Positions 54,416 through 61,926 of a DNA stretch of 64,000 nt are shown piece by piece. The stretch comes from Sediminicola sp040566555 (lineage in GTDB: Bacteria; Bacteroidota; Bacteroidia; Flavobacteriales; Flavobacteriaceae): assembly GCF_040566555.1 (NCBI RefSeq), contig NZ_JBEWYP010000004.1, forward strand, positions 62,001 through 126,000, read 5' to 3'. The notes under the pieces were generated by a model. That model was not told the DNA's origin, ran no database searches, and worked only from the letters and a program-made list of their open reading frames with translations. Position numbers and translations under genes: made by a program. How positions within the stretch are numbered: position 1 is the first letter of the stretch; the number at the start of each line of letters is the position of its first letter.

Positions 54416-55552
54416 ATGAGCGGAATATATATCCATATCCCTTTTTGTAAACAAGCATGCCATTATTGCGATTTCCATTTTTCTACGAGTTTGGGAAAAA
54501 AGGAAGCCATGATCAAGGCCTTGCAGAAAGAACTGGAGCTTCGTAAGGACGAGTTTAAAGGAGAAACAGTAGGGACTATTTATTTTGGTGGAGGCACCCC
54601 ATCCGTCTTAAATACTGCTGAGATCAATGCCATCATACAAACAGTATATGACCATTATAACATCATTGAAAACCCGGAGATTACCCTGGAAGCCAACCCG
54701 GATGACCTCGACAGTTCAAAAATAAAAGAACTGGCAGATTCCCCTATCAATAGGCTGAGTATTGGGATCCAATCTTTTTTTGAGGCCGATTTAAAGTTGA
54801 TGAATAGGGCGCATAATGCCGCTGAGGCGGAGGATTGTGTTAGGGAAGCTTCAAAATATTTCGATAATATTTCCATAGATCTCATTTATGGAGTTCCCGA
54901 AATGTCCAGCGAGCGATGGCTAGAGAACATTAAAAAGGCATTATCGTTCAACATACCCCATATCTCAAGTTATGCCCTGACGGTAGAGCCCAAAACGGCC
55001 CTGAAAAAGTTTATTGAGCAAGGGGTTGTGCCACCAATAGATGATGAGTTGGCACAGGAACATTATACCATCTTGACCGATACCCTTGCCAATGCCGGCT
55101 TTGATAATTATGAGATCTCAAATTTTGGGAAGCCTGGGTACTATTCCAAAAACAATACGGCATATTGGCAAGGTAAAAAATACATGGGTATTGGTCCGTC
55201 TGCACACTCCTTTGATGGGCAACGCCGGGGATGGAATATTGCCAACAATCCAAAATATATAAAATCGATAAAAGAGGAGGTGCTGCCCATGGAGGTGGAA
55301 GTTTTGAGCACAACCGATAATTATAATGAATATGTAATGACAGGCCTGCGTACCATTTGGGGGGTATCCTTGAATCGTATCAAAACCGAATTTGGAGAGG
55401 GTTACCATGATTATATCCTCCAACAAGCGGAAAAGCACATACAGGAAAAGTTATTGTTCCTGGAAGGGGATACCCTCTTGGTGTCCAAAAAAGGCAAGTT
55501 TTTGAGCGATGGAATTGCCAGTGACCTGTTTCTTATTAATTTAGAACAATAA
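54416..55552 (+). CDS. hemW: Radical SAM heme chaperone HemW
   Basis: 378 residues from ATG 54416. The radical SAM cluster motif is FCKQACHYCDFHF (CxxxCxxC plus the HemN/HemW extra residues), then GTIYFGGGTPSVL and LSIGIQSFFEADLKLMNRAHN. It lacks the N-terminal extension of true coproporphyrinogen dehydrogenase HemN, and its family hands heme to proteins. The gene follows a tandem heptamer repeat and precedes a cyclase family gene by 12 nt. Confidence 0.93.
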   Translation: MSGIYIHIPFCKQACHYCDFHFSTSLGKKEAMIKALQKELELRKDEFKGETVGTIYFGGGTPSVLNTAEINAIIQTVYDHYNIIENPEITLEANPDDLDSSKIKELADSPINRLSIGIQSFFEADLKLMNRAHNAAEAEDCVREASKYFDNISIDLIYGVPEMSSERWLENIKKALSFNIPHISSYALTVEPKTALKKFIEQGVVPPIDDELAQEHYTILTDTLANAGFDNYEISNFGKPGYYSKNNTAYWQGKKYMGIGPSAHSFDGQRRGWNIANNPKYIKSIKEEVLPMEVEVLSTTDNYNEYVMTGLRTIWGVSLNRIKTEFGEGYHDYILQQAEKHIQEKLLFLEGDTLLVSKKGKFLSDGIASDLFLINLEQ

Positions 55553-55564
55553 AAATAGAAACAC

Positions 55565-56323
55565 TTGACAGCCAAAATCACATACAACACCAAAAATTAC
55601 AATATTGATCTTTTAAATCCATTGGATATTTCCATACCCATCCGTGGCAATGCCTCAAATGTAAATGCATGGTATGTAGGGCCGCCAAAAATTGTTCCAC
55701 ATACCGAAGGTGATTTCATTGGAAAGATTACGGAAGGCGCCTCGACCAATTTCAATGACATTTCCTTTAATCCCCACGCACACGGAACACATACCGAGTG
55801 TGTAGGGCATATTACGGAAGAGTTTCATTCCGTCAACAAGAGTTTCAATCAATTTTTCTTTATGGCGGAAGTGATCACCATTGCACCAGAAAAGCATAAA
55901 GGGGATTTTATTATTTCCAAGAAACAACTGAAGTATGCCCTAGGGAATAAAAAGAGGCAGGCAGTCATAATCAGGACCCTGCCAAATTTATCGGATAAGA
56001 TTTCCAGGCAATATTCCAATACCAATCCGCCCTACTTACAGGAAGAGGCAGCCGAATTTCTTGTGGAAAGCGGGGTGGAGCATTTACTTGTAGATCTGCC
56101 ATCCGTGGATAAGGAAAAGGATAATGGGGAACTCTTGGCACACAAGGCTTTTTGGAATGTTAAGGGTGCAATAAGGCATAAGGCTACGATCACAGAATTT
56201 ATTTTTGTAGCGAATACGATACAGGATGGGAAATATTTTCTGAACTTACAGGTAGCACCATTTGAAAACGATGCCAGTCCCAGTAGACCAGTGCTCTACA
56301 AAATATTGGACAAGGAAGGGTGA
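55565..56323 (+). CDS. Cyclase/kynurenine formamidase-like hydrolase
   Basis: 252 residues from a TTG (55565-55567). The metal-binding signature HAHGTHTECVGHI (HxxGTH...) and IIRTLPN, LLVDLPSVDKEKDNGELLAHKAFW with the late His fit the cyclase family PF04199. Enzymes of this family hydrolyse N-formylkynurenine or related amides. No kyn genes are adjacent, so the substrate is open. Confidence 0.85.
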   Translation: MTAKITYNTKNYNIDLLNPLDISIPIRGNASNVNAWYVGPPKIVPHTEGDFIGKITEGASTNFNDISFNPHAHGTHTECVGHITEEFHSVNKSFNQFFFMAEVITIAPEKHKGDFIISKKQLKYALGNKKRQAVIIRTLPNLSDKISRQYSNTNPPYLQEEAAEFLVESGVEHLLVDLPSVDKEKDNGELLAHKAFWNVKGAIRHKATITEFIFVANTIQDGKYFLNLQVAPFENDASPSRPVLYKILDKEG

Positions 56324-56390
56324 TGAAAAGATTAGTGGTCTGCTAATATATACCAAGGTATTAATCCGATAGGGAGTAACGATAGCATAT

Positions 56391-57023
56391 ATGGACGATG
56401 TATTAGAAATATTTCTTGGTCTAGTTTTGGGAACCATAGCAACCTATTGGGTGTTTTCCTATTTCCGGAAGAAGAGTAGAAAAGATCTTACGGAGCATCA
56501 ATCCATTGTGCTTTTGGACAAGATCAAAAGTGTATGTAGACTGGTTTCCGTAGAAGGGGAATTTGCCGAAATCTATAGGTATGAGAATACGAAAGGTGGC
56601 TTCAAAAGCCTATGGAGCGGTAAAAAGAAAGCCTTGATCGTAATAAATGCAAAAGCCCATATTGGGTATGATCTTAAAAAGGTAAAGATGCATGCGGACA
56701 CGCAAAAGAAAAAGATAATATTGATCAATTTTCCGCAACCTGAAATATTGTCCATTGAGCCCGATCTTCAATTTTATGATATTAAAAATGGACTGTTCAA
56801 TTCCTTTTCTCCAGATGACCTGACCACTTTGAACAAAGAGGCGAAAAAACATATCAGGGAGAAAATCCCAGAAAGTGGATTAATGGATTCTGCGAGAAAG
56901 GAAGCATTGGAGGCCGTTCTCTTGATCGAGAAAATCGTGGAGACCATTGGCTGGTCTTTGGATTATTCCGCTTTGCAGATGAGCGATAGGGAAAAACAGA
57001 TAATAGAAAGTAAAGAAAAGTAA
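56391..57023 (+). CDS. DUF4230 membrane-anchored protein
   Basis: 210 residues with an N-terminal transmembrane helix (VLEIFLGLVLGTIATYWVFSYF), then the DUF4230 body: SVCRLVSVEGEFAEIYRYE, KKKALIVINAKAHIGYDLKKV and the later INFPQPEILSIEPDLQFYDIKNGLFNSFSP. The protein is exported or inner-membrane anchored with unknown function. It ends 1 nt before the next gene. Confidence 0.85.
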   Translation: MDDVLEIFLGLVLGTIATYWVFSYFRKKSRKDLTEHQSIVLLDKIKSVCRLVSVEGEFAEIYRYENTKGGFKSLWSGKKKALIVINAKAHIGYDLKKVKMHADTQKKKIILINFPQPEILSIEPDLQFYDIKNGLFNSFSPDDLTTLNKEAKKHIREKIPESGLMDSARKEALEAVLLIEKIVETIGWSLDYSALQMSDREKQIIESKEK

Positions 57024-57024
57024 T

Positions 57025-57426
57025 ATGCGAAAAATAATGTTGTTGTTGGGCTTTGTATTGGTCAGTATGGTAAGTAAGGCCCAGGAAAATGGAATTGGAC
57101 AGGATTTTGATCCCAACTATGTGCACACTGTTTTCTTTTGGATGAAAGACCCTGCAAATGAGGTTGCCAATAATAAGTTTGAGGTTTCCCTCAGAAAATT
57201 TTTGGACAGCTCCAAGTATGCCAAGACCCAATTCATTGGTAGGCCACCCAAGGCGACCCGAGATGTAGTTGATGATTCTTTTACTTATTCCTTGGTCCTG
57301 AGTTTTGAATCGGCAGAAGCCCAGGAAAACTATCAAAAGGAGGCTGCCCATTTAGTTTTTATAGAGGAATCCCAAGAACTTTGGGACAAGGTGGTTGTTT
57401 ATGATGCCATGGGAATCCACGAATAA
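57025..57426 (+). CDS. Secreted Dabb-domain protein
   Basis: 133 residues: signal peptide (MLLLGFVLVSMVSKAQ) and a stress-responsive A/B barrel (Dabb) with VHTVFFWMKDP and SLVLSFESAEAQENYQKEAAHLVFIEES. Dabb domains dimerise and are stress-linked in plants; a bacterial function is not established. It is packed tightly between DUF4230 and the MmcQ/YjbR gene. Confidence 0.85.
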   Translation: MRKIMLLLGFVLVSMVSKAQENGIGQDFDPNYVHTVFFWMKDPANEVANNKFEVSLRKFLDSSKYAKTQFIGRPPKATRDVVDDSFTYSLVLSFESAEAQENYQKEAAHLVFIEESQELWDKVVVYDAMGIHE

Positions 57427-57477
57427 TTGTCTAGAGTATTAATTCATCCGGTCAGTCAGGCCACTTATTTAAAGGAT

Positions 57478-57837
57478 ATGGATATTGAAGCGTTTAGAGC
57501 CTATTGCATTGCCAAAAAAGGGGTGACCGAAGAATTCCCTTTTGATGCGGATACCTTGGTGTTCAAAGTTATGGGCAAGATGTTTGCATTGGCTCCCCTT
57601 GAAAGGCTCCCTTCCCAAGTTAACTTAAAGTGCGATCCTGAAAGGGCCATTGAACTTAGGGAGATTCATGATGGTGTCATCATGCCCGGGTACCACATGA
57701 GTAAAACCCATTGGAATACCATTTATATTGAAAATTATTTACCTGCTTCCCTGATCATGGAGATGATAGATGATTCGTATGATCTTGTGGTTGTAGGTCT
57801 TACCAAAAAGTTAAAGGCAGAATTGGATGCTCTATAA
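57478..57837 (+). CDS. MmcQ/YjbR family DNA-binding-like protein
   Basis: 119 residues from ATG 57478; an upstream TTG would add 17 unconvincing residues. Family hallmarks: KKGVTEEFPFDADTLVFKVMGKMFAL, VNLKCDPERAIELREIHDGVIMPGYHMSKTHWNTI, and a final helix with SYDLVV. The CyaY-like fold is thought to bind DNA in some members. Function unknown. Confidence 0.88.
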   Translation: MDIEAFRAYCIAKKGVTEEFPFDADTLVFKVMGKMFALAPLERLPSQVNLKCDPERAIELREIHDGVIMPGYHMSKTHWNTIYIENYLPASLIMEMIDDSYDLVVVGLTKKLKAELDAL

Positions 57838-57895
57838 GCATCCTAAATATGGGTATATTTGTCGCCTTAGAGAACAGTAAACTTCAAATCCCAGA

Positions 57896-59668
57896 ATGGA
57901 AAACCTAATTGCCTTTTATAGGAATTTAATTTCAACACATACTTCAGAATTATCCCATATAAAGAAGCTGTTGTTGGCTTCAAGTATATTGCGATTGCTT
58001 GTATTCTTAGCAGCATTGACAGGGATATATTTCTTTTTGGGAAATAACAAAGTAATAATAGGAATAGTGCTTGGGACTATTGTCATATTTGTATACCTGG
58101 TCTCCCGTCATGCCGATTTGGCCAATAAAAAGGACAAGATTTTGGCCTTAATTAAGATCAACGAAACGGAGTTAAAGGTCTTAAATAGGGATTACAAAGA
58201 GTTGCCGGATGGAAGCAAGTTTGCGGACCCAATGCACCATTTCAGTCAGGATATCGATTTGTTCGGGAAAGGTTCTTTTTTTCAGTACACCAATAGGACT
58301 GCGTTGGAACAGGGATCCGAGAAATTGGCACAATTGTTCACTGAAAATAGTATTGATGGCATCGCAGAAAAGCAGGAGGGCATCAAAGAACTGGCACAGA
58401 TGGCAGAATGGCGTCAACAATATGCAGCCGAAGCTTCTTTAGTGAAAACTGAAATTGCGGCAAAGACAATTAGCAGTTGGCTGACTGCCTATACTTTTTT
58501 TGTTCCCAAGGTGATGAAATATGTCCCAATGATATTTTCCGTGCTGTCAGTTTTGGTGGCGGTTCTCTATTTTATGGATATCGTGTCGGGATATATGTTG
58601 GCTGTTTGGTTTTTTACGGGCTTGGGGATTTCTGGGTCCTTTTTGGGTAAGATCAATACCTTAGCTGCACAAACAGGAAAGGTCCAAACCGTTTTTCAAC
58701 AATATCAAAAGCTAATTTCAGAAATTGAGAAAACAGAGTTCACCTCAGAACTTTTAAGAAACAAAAAAGCCATGGTCGCCAGAGAGGATCGAAAAACTTC
58801 TTTGGTATTGAAGGATTTTGCACGGGTGCTAGGGGCTTTGGATCAGCGTAACAATATGTTTTTTGGGGTTGTTGGGAATGGATTTTTGTTGTGGGACCTG
58901 AACCAGGCATTTAAAATAGAGCAATGGATCAAGGCCTATGGGCAGGAAGTGGGCCAGTGGTTCGATACAATTGCATTTTTTGATGCCTATAACAGTTTGG
59001 GGAATTTTGCCTTTAACCATCCCAAGTATTCATTTCCTCAATTGACCGATGATGCTGTTGTTTTGAAAGCTGCTGATGCCGCACACCCATTATTGGATCC
59101 CAAAAAGAGCGTAACCAATGATTTTCTAATTGAAAAAGAGCAGTTTTTGATTATTACAGGGGCCAATATGGCAGGAAAGAGTACCTTCCTACGAACAGTT
59201 TCCCTGCAAATTGTAATGTCCAATATGGGATTGCCGGTCTGTGCCAGTAAGGCCACCTATTCGCCTATAAAATTGATTACCAGCATGAGGACCTCTGATT
59301 CATTGACCGATGATGAATCCTATTTTTTCTCGGAGTTAAAGCGACTCAAGTTTATTGTGGACCAAATCCAAACCGACCGTTACTTTATAGTTTTGGATGA
59401 AATATTAAAGGGGACCAATAGTACGGACAAGGCCATTGGCTCCAGAAAATTCGTTGAAAAACTAATAGGTTCCAAAGCAACTGGTATTATCGCTACACAT
59501 GATTTAAGCCTATGCGAGGCATCCAATACCTTACCTCAAGTAGAAAACCACTATTTTGATGCCGAAATATTGGACGGGGAGCTTCATTTTGATTACAAGT
59601 TCAAAGAGGGAGTATGCCAGAATATGAACGCTTTCTTTCTATTGAAAAAAATGCAAATCGTAGATTGA
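57896..59668 (+). CDS. Membrane-anchored MutS-like ATPase
   Basis: 590 residues. Two pairs of hydrophobic helices appear at about 28-70 and 200-255. The C-terminal third is a MutS/MutS2 ATPase: Walker A GANMAGKST (about 422-430), SDSLTDDESYFFSELKRLK (the DES switch) and Walker B YFIVLDEILKGTNSTDKAIGSR, followed by TGIIATHDLSL. The mismatch-recognition domain I and connector of MutS are absent, so classical mismatch repair is unlikely. Such proteins occur in Bacteroidota and are of unknown function. Confidence 0.88.
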   Translation: MENLIAFYRNLISTHTSELSHIKKLLLASSILRLLVFLAALTGIYFFLGNNKVIIGIVLGTIVIFVYLVSRHADLANKKDKILALIKINETELKVLNRDYKELPDGSKFADPMHHFSQDIDLFGKGSFFQYTNRTALEQGSEKLAQLFTENSIDGIAEKQEGIKELAQMAEWRQQYAAEASLVKTEIAAKTISSWLTAYTFFVPKVMKYVPMIFSVLSVLVAVLYFMDIVSGYMLAVWFFTGLGISGSFLGKINTLAAQTGKVQTVFQQYQKLISEIEKTEFTSELLRNKKAMVAREDRKTSLVLKDFARVLGALDQRNNMFFGVVGNGFLLWDLNQAFKIEQWIKAYGQEVGQWFDTIAFFDAYNSLGNFAFNHPKYSFPQLTDDAVVLKAADAAHPLLDPKKSVTNDFLIEKEQFLIITGANMAGKSTFLRTVSLQIVMSNMGLPVCASKATYSPIKLITSMRTSDSLTDDESYFFSELKRLKFIVDQIQTDRYFIVLDEILKGTNSTDKAIGSRKFVEKLIGSKATGIIATHDLSLCEASNTLPQVENHYFDAEILDGELHFDYKFKEGVCQNMNAFFLLKKMQIVD

Positions 59669-60026
59669 TCAAATAACCATTATACGTCTTGGCATCCCTG
59701 CTTTTTAGAGAAAGGAGATGATCTTTCTATTGAACTTTCCGCCCCTTTGTGTAACCGAAAGTATTTAATTGCCCTAACTCTTAGATTATTTTCTAACATT
59801 TATCTGTATATTAGAATATAATATACATCCGTAAGGGTATAAATCATTCCAATAGAAGAAATTACTTACATTTGTAGAGTTATCAATGTTATTAGGAACA
59901 CTGCGCCAAACGGTTTGCCCTTATATTTTTTATATGGGACATTCTATAGATTGGCTTTGTCAAGTAGAGTTGAGGTTGAATTTTAGAGGAAATTCAGAGA
60001 AAAAGCCTTCCTTCTTGTGTTAAGAA
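59669..60026 (+). other. Intergenic region with a -7 promoter element
   Basis: 358 nt without a gene. TACATTTG at 59867-59874 fits the -7 consensus but leaves a 150-nt leader to the next ATG, and no TTG stands at -33. A small dyad, AGAAAG and CTTTCT near 59720, may end the MutS-like transcript. I see nothing else. Confidence 0.4.
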
Positions 60027-60353
60027 ATGAAAATGAAAGAAGTACCACATTTAAATTATATCAGGGAATTGTCTGGAGGAGATGAGGTGCTCGAGAAAAA
60101 GTTCATTGCGCTGATCAAGAATGAGTTCCCCATAGAAAAAGAAATTTACCTGGAAAACCTTGAGGATAAAAAGTACAAGGATACGAGGCAAATGGTGCAG
60201 AAATTAAAACCTAAACTTAACTTCTTGGGGCTGCAGGAAGGATATCGATTGGCCCTCCGTTACGAAGAAGACCTCCAATACGAGGACCCAAAACTACAAA
60301 AGGAGTTTTTAGAGATTCTGGAACGTATAGAATCATATATCAAAACTCTATAA
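60027..60353 (+). CDS. Hpt-like phosphotransfer domain protein lacking the acceptor His
   Basis: 108 residues, all helical. The arrangement YIRELSGGDEVLEKKFIALIKNEFPIEKEIYLENL followed by MVQKLKPKLNFLGLQEGYRLALRYEEDL matches stand-alone flavobacterial Hpt proteins, where the corresponding helix reads roughly VHKLKHKI with the phospho-accepting His. Here that position is Gln, and no other His fits. It could still bind response regulators as a decoy, or be unrelated to phosphotransfer. No kinase or regulator gene is adjacent. Confidence 0.65.
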   Translation: MKMKEVPHLNYIRELSGGDEVLEKKFIALIKNEFPIEKEIYLENLEDKKYKDTRQMVQKLKPKLNFLGLQEGYRLALRYEEDLQYEDPKLQKEFLEILERIESYIKTL

Positions 60354-60375
60354 TACACCACCAAAACTGGTCCTT

Positions 60376-60400
60376 TAGGGAGTTTGTCCCTATAGTTTTA
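60376..60400 (+). terminator. Weak terminator after the Hpt-like gene
   Basis: TAGGGA (60376-60381) and TCCCTA (60387-60392) form a perfect 6-bp stem with a GTTTG loop, followed by TAGTTTTAT. The rest of the gap to 60590 shows no gene; TATTTTTG at 60527-60534 is a possible -7 element. Confidence 0.5.
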
Positions 60401-60591
60401 TACCTCTCGCTTGAGGTAAGTCCATACGAAGCCCAAGACTTTTTATTGGACGCATCCAAATACACATACCTATTTTCCCACATCATCTGACCGGCTCACA
60501 TTTTTAATAGCCCCTTTTCCAATACTTATTTTTGGTCATCTTGAAATTCAAGGAGATACTCGTAGTGGATAGCTTTTCAATGTTAATACTT

Positions 60592-60623
60592 TGGAAATAT
60601 TCCATTAATTTGGAAATATTCCA
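60592..60623. promoter_or_regulatory. Twin dyad operators upstream of dinB
   Basis: Two identical 13-mers TGGAAATATTCCA (60592-60604 and 60611-60623), each a TGGAA-N3-TTCCA dyad, start 19 nt apart, about two helical turns, so they would lie on one face of DNA. They end 30 nt before the dinB ATG. A dimeric damage-responsive repressor is the natural candidate, but no repressor gene is in the window. Confidence 0.75.
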
Positions 60624-60630
60624 TAATTTA

Positions 60631-60651
60631 GCATACCCTTTTTTGGTATGC
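60631..60651 (+). promoter_or_regulatory. Inverted repeat immediately before the dinB start codon
   Basis: GCATACC (60631-60637) and GGTATGC (60645-60651) are perfect 7-bp arms around CTTTTTT, ending 1 nt before the ATG at 60653. As RNA, the hairpin would cover the ribosome-landing zone; as DNA, it could be a third protein site. Confidence 0.7.
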
Positions 60652-60652
60652 A

Positions 60653-61867
60653 ATGGATAAGACAATACTTCATTTGGATTTGGACACGTTTTTCGTTTCC
60701 GTAGAACGACTGCAGGACAGTAGGTTAAAGCACCGTCCCTTACTGGTGGGAGGCACCAGTGACAGGGGGGTGGTGGCCGCGTGCAGTTATGAGACCAGAG
60801 GGTTTGGGGTACACTCTGGAATGCCCATGAAAATGGCCAAGCAGTTGTGTCCGGAGGCAGTGGTCATCAAGGGCAATGCAGGGACCTATAGCAAGCACTC
60901 GGATATGGTTACCGATATCATTAAAGAGCAGGTGCCCCTTTTTGAAAAATCGAGTATCGATGAGTTTTATGCAGACCTTACGGGAATGGATCGTTTTTTT
61001 GGCTGCTACCATTATGCCTCCGAACTTCGGAATAGGATCATCAAAGAAACGGGCCTCCCTATTTCCTTTGGATTATCGGGCAATAAGGTGGTTTCCAAAG
61101 TAGCTACCAATGAGGCGAAACCCAACAATCAATTAAAAATAGACCTGGGCTATGAAAAGCCTTTTCTGGCCCCTTTGTCCATTAAAAAAATACCCATGGT
61201 GGGTGATAAGACCTATCAGGTACTCCGGAACTTGGGATTGCGGCAGGTAAAGACCATCCAAGAAATGCCCATGGATATGATGCAACGGGTATTGGGTGCC
61301 AATGGGGGCGTTATTTGGAAACGGGCCAACGGGATAGACAATACCCCCGTGATCCCTTTTTCGGAACGGAAATCCATTTCTACTGAACGTACTTTTGACA
61401 AGGATACCATAGATGTCATCAAACTTCGGGGAATCCTTATTGCCATGACCGAGAACCTCGCCTTCCAATTGCGGAGGGGCGATAAATTAACGGCCTGCAT
61501 TGCGGTTAAGATCCGCTACTCCGATTTTAACACCTATTCCAAACAACTGAAAATCCCCTTTACCAGTGCAGACCATATCCTGATCCCCAAAATTTTGGAA
61601 CTATTCAATACCCTTTACAACAAAAGATTATTGGTGCGGCTCATCGGCATCAGGTTCAGTCATTTGGTACAGGGGAATTATCAGATCAATTTGTTCGACG
61701 ATACCGAGGAGGCATTGAACCTATATGCCGCTTTGGATAAGATCAGGGAGCGTTTTGGGGACAAAAGTGTGCTTAGGGCCTCTGGGTTGGGGGCAAAGAC
61801 CATTGGGAGGATGCAGAATCCATTTAACGGACAGCCGCCCATCATCCTGGCACACCGAAAGCAGTAA
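60653..61867 (+). CDS. dinB: Translesion DNA polymerase IV (DinB)
   Basis: 404 residues of the Y family. Catalytic acids are in LHLDLDTFFVSVE (D9/D11 region) and SSIDEFYADLTG (the S-x-D-E motif). The steric and finger region GVVAACSYETRGFGVHSGMP is normal, and HhH elements and a little-finger domain follow. A QINLF sequence near 345 fits the beta-clamp binding motif. It forms a unit with the downstream DnaE-type gene, 59 nt apart, behind twin operators. Confidence 0.95.
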   Translation: MDKTILHLDLDTFFVSVERLQDSRLKHRPLLVGGTSDRGVVAACSYETRGFGVHSGMPMKMAKQLCPEAVVIKGNAGTYSKHSDMVTDIIKEQVPLFEKSSIDEFYADLTGMDRFFGCYHYASELRNRIIKETGLPISFGLSGNKVVSKVATNEAKPNNQLKIDLGYEKPFLAPLSIKKIPMVGDKTYQVLRNLGLRQVKTIQEMPMDMMQRVLGANGGVIWKRANGIDNTPVIPFSERKSISTERTFDKDTIDVIKLRGILIAMTENLAFQLRRGDKLTACIAVKIRYSDFNTYSKQLKIPFTSADHILIPKILELFNTLYNKRLLVRLIGIRFSHLVQGNYQINLFDDTEEALNLYAALDKIRERFGDKSVLRASGLGAKTIGRMQNPFNGQPPIILAHRKQ

Positions 61868-61926
61868 GAAGATCGTCTTACCCTTAGTCTTGAACATTGA
61901 AACCCCTGGATTGAAAAATAAAAATA

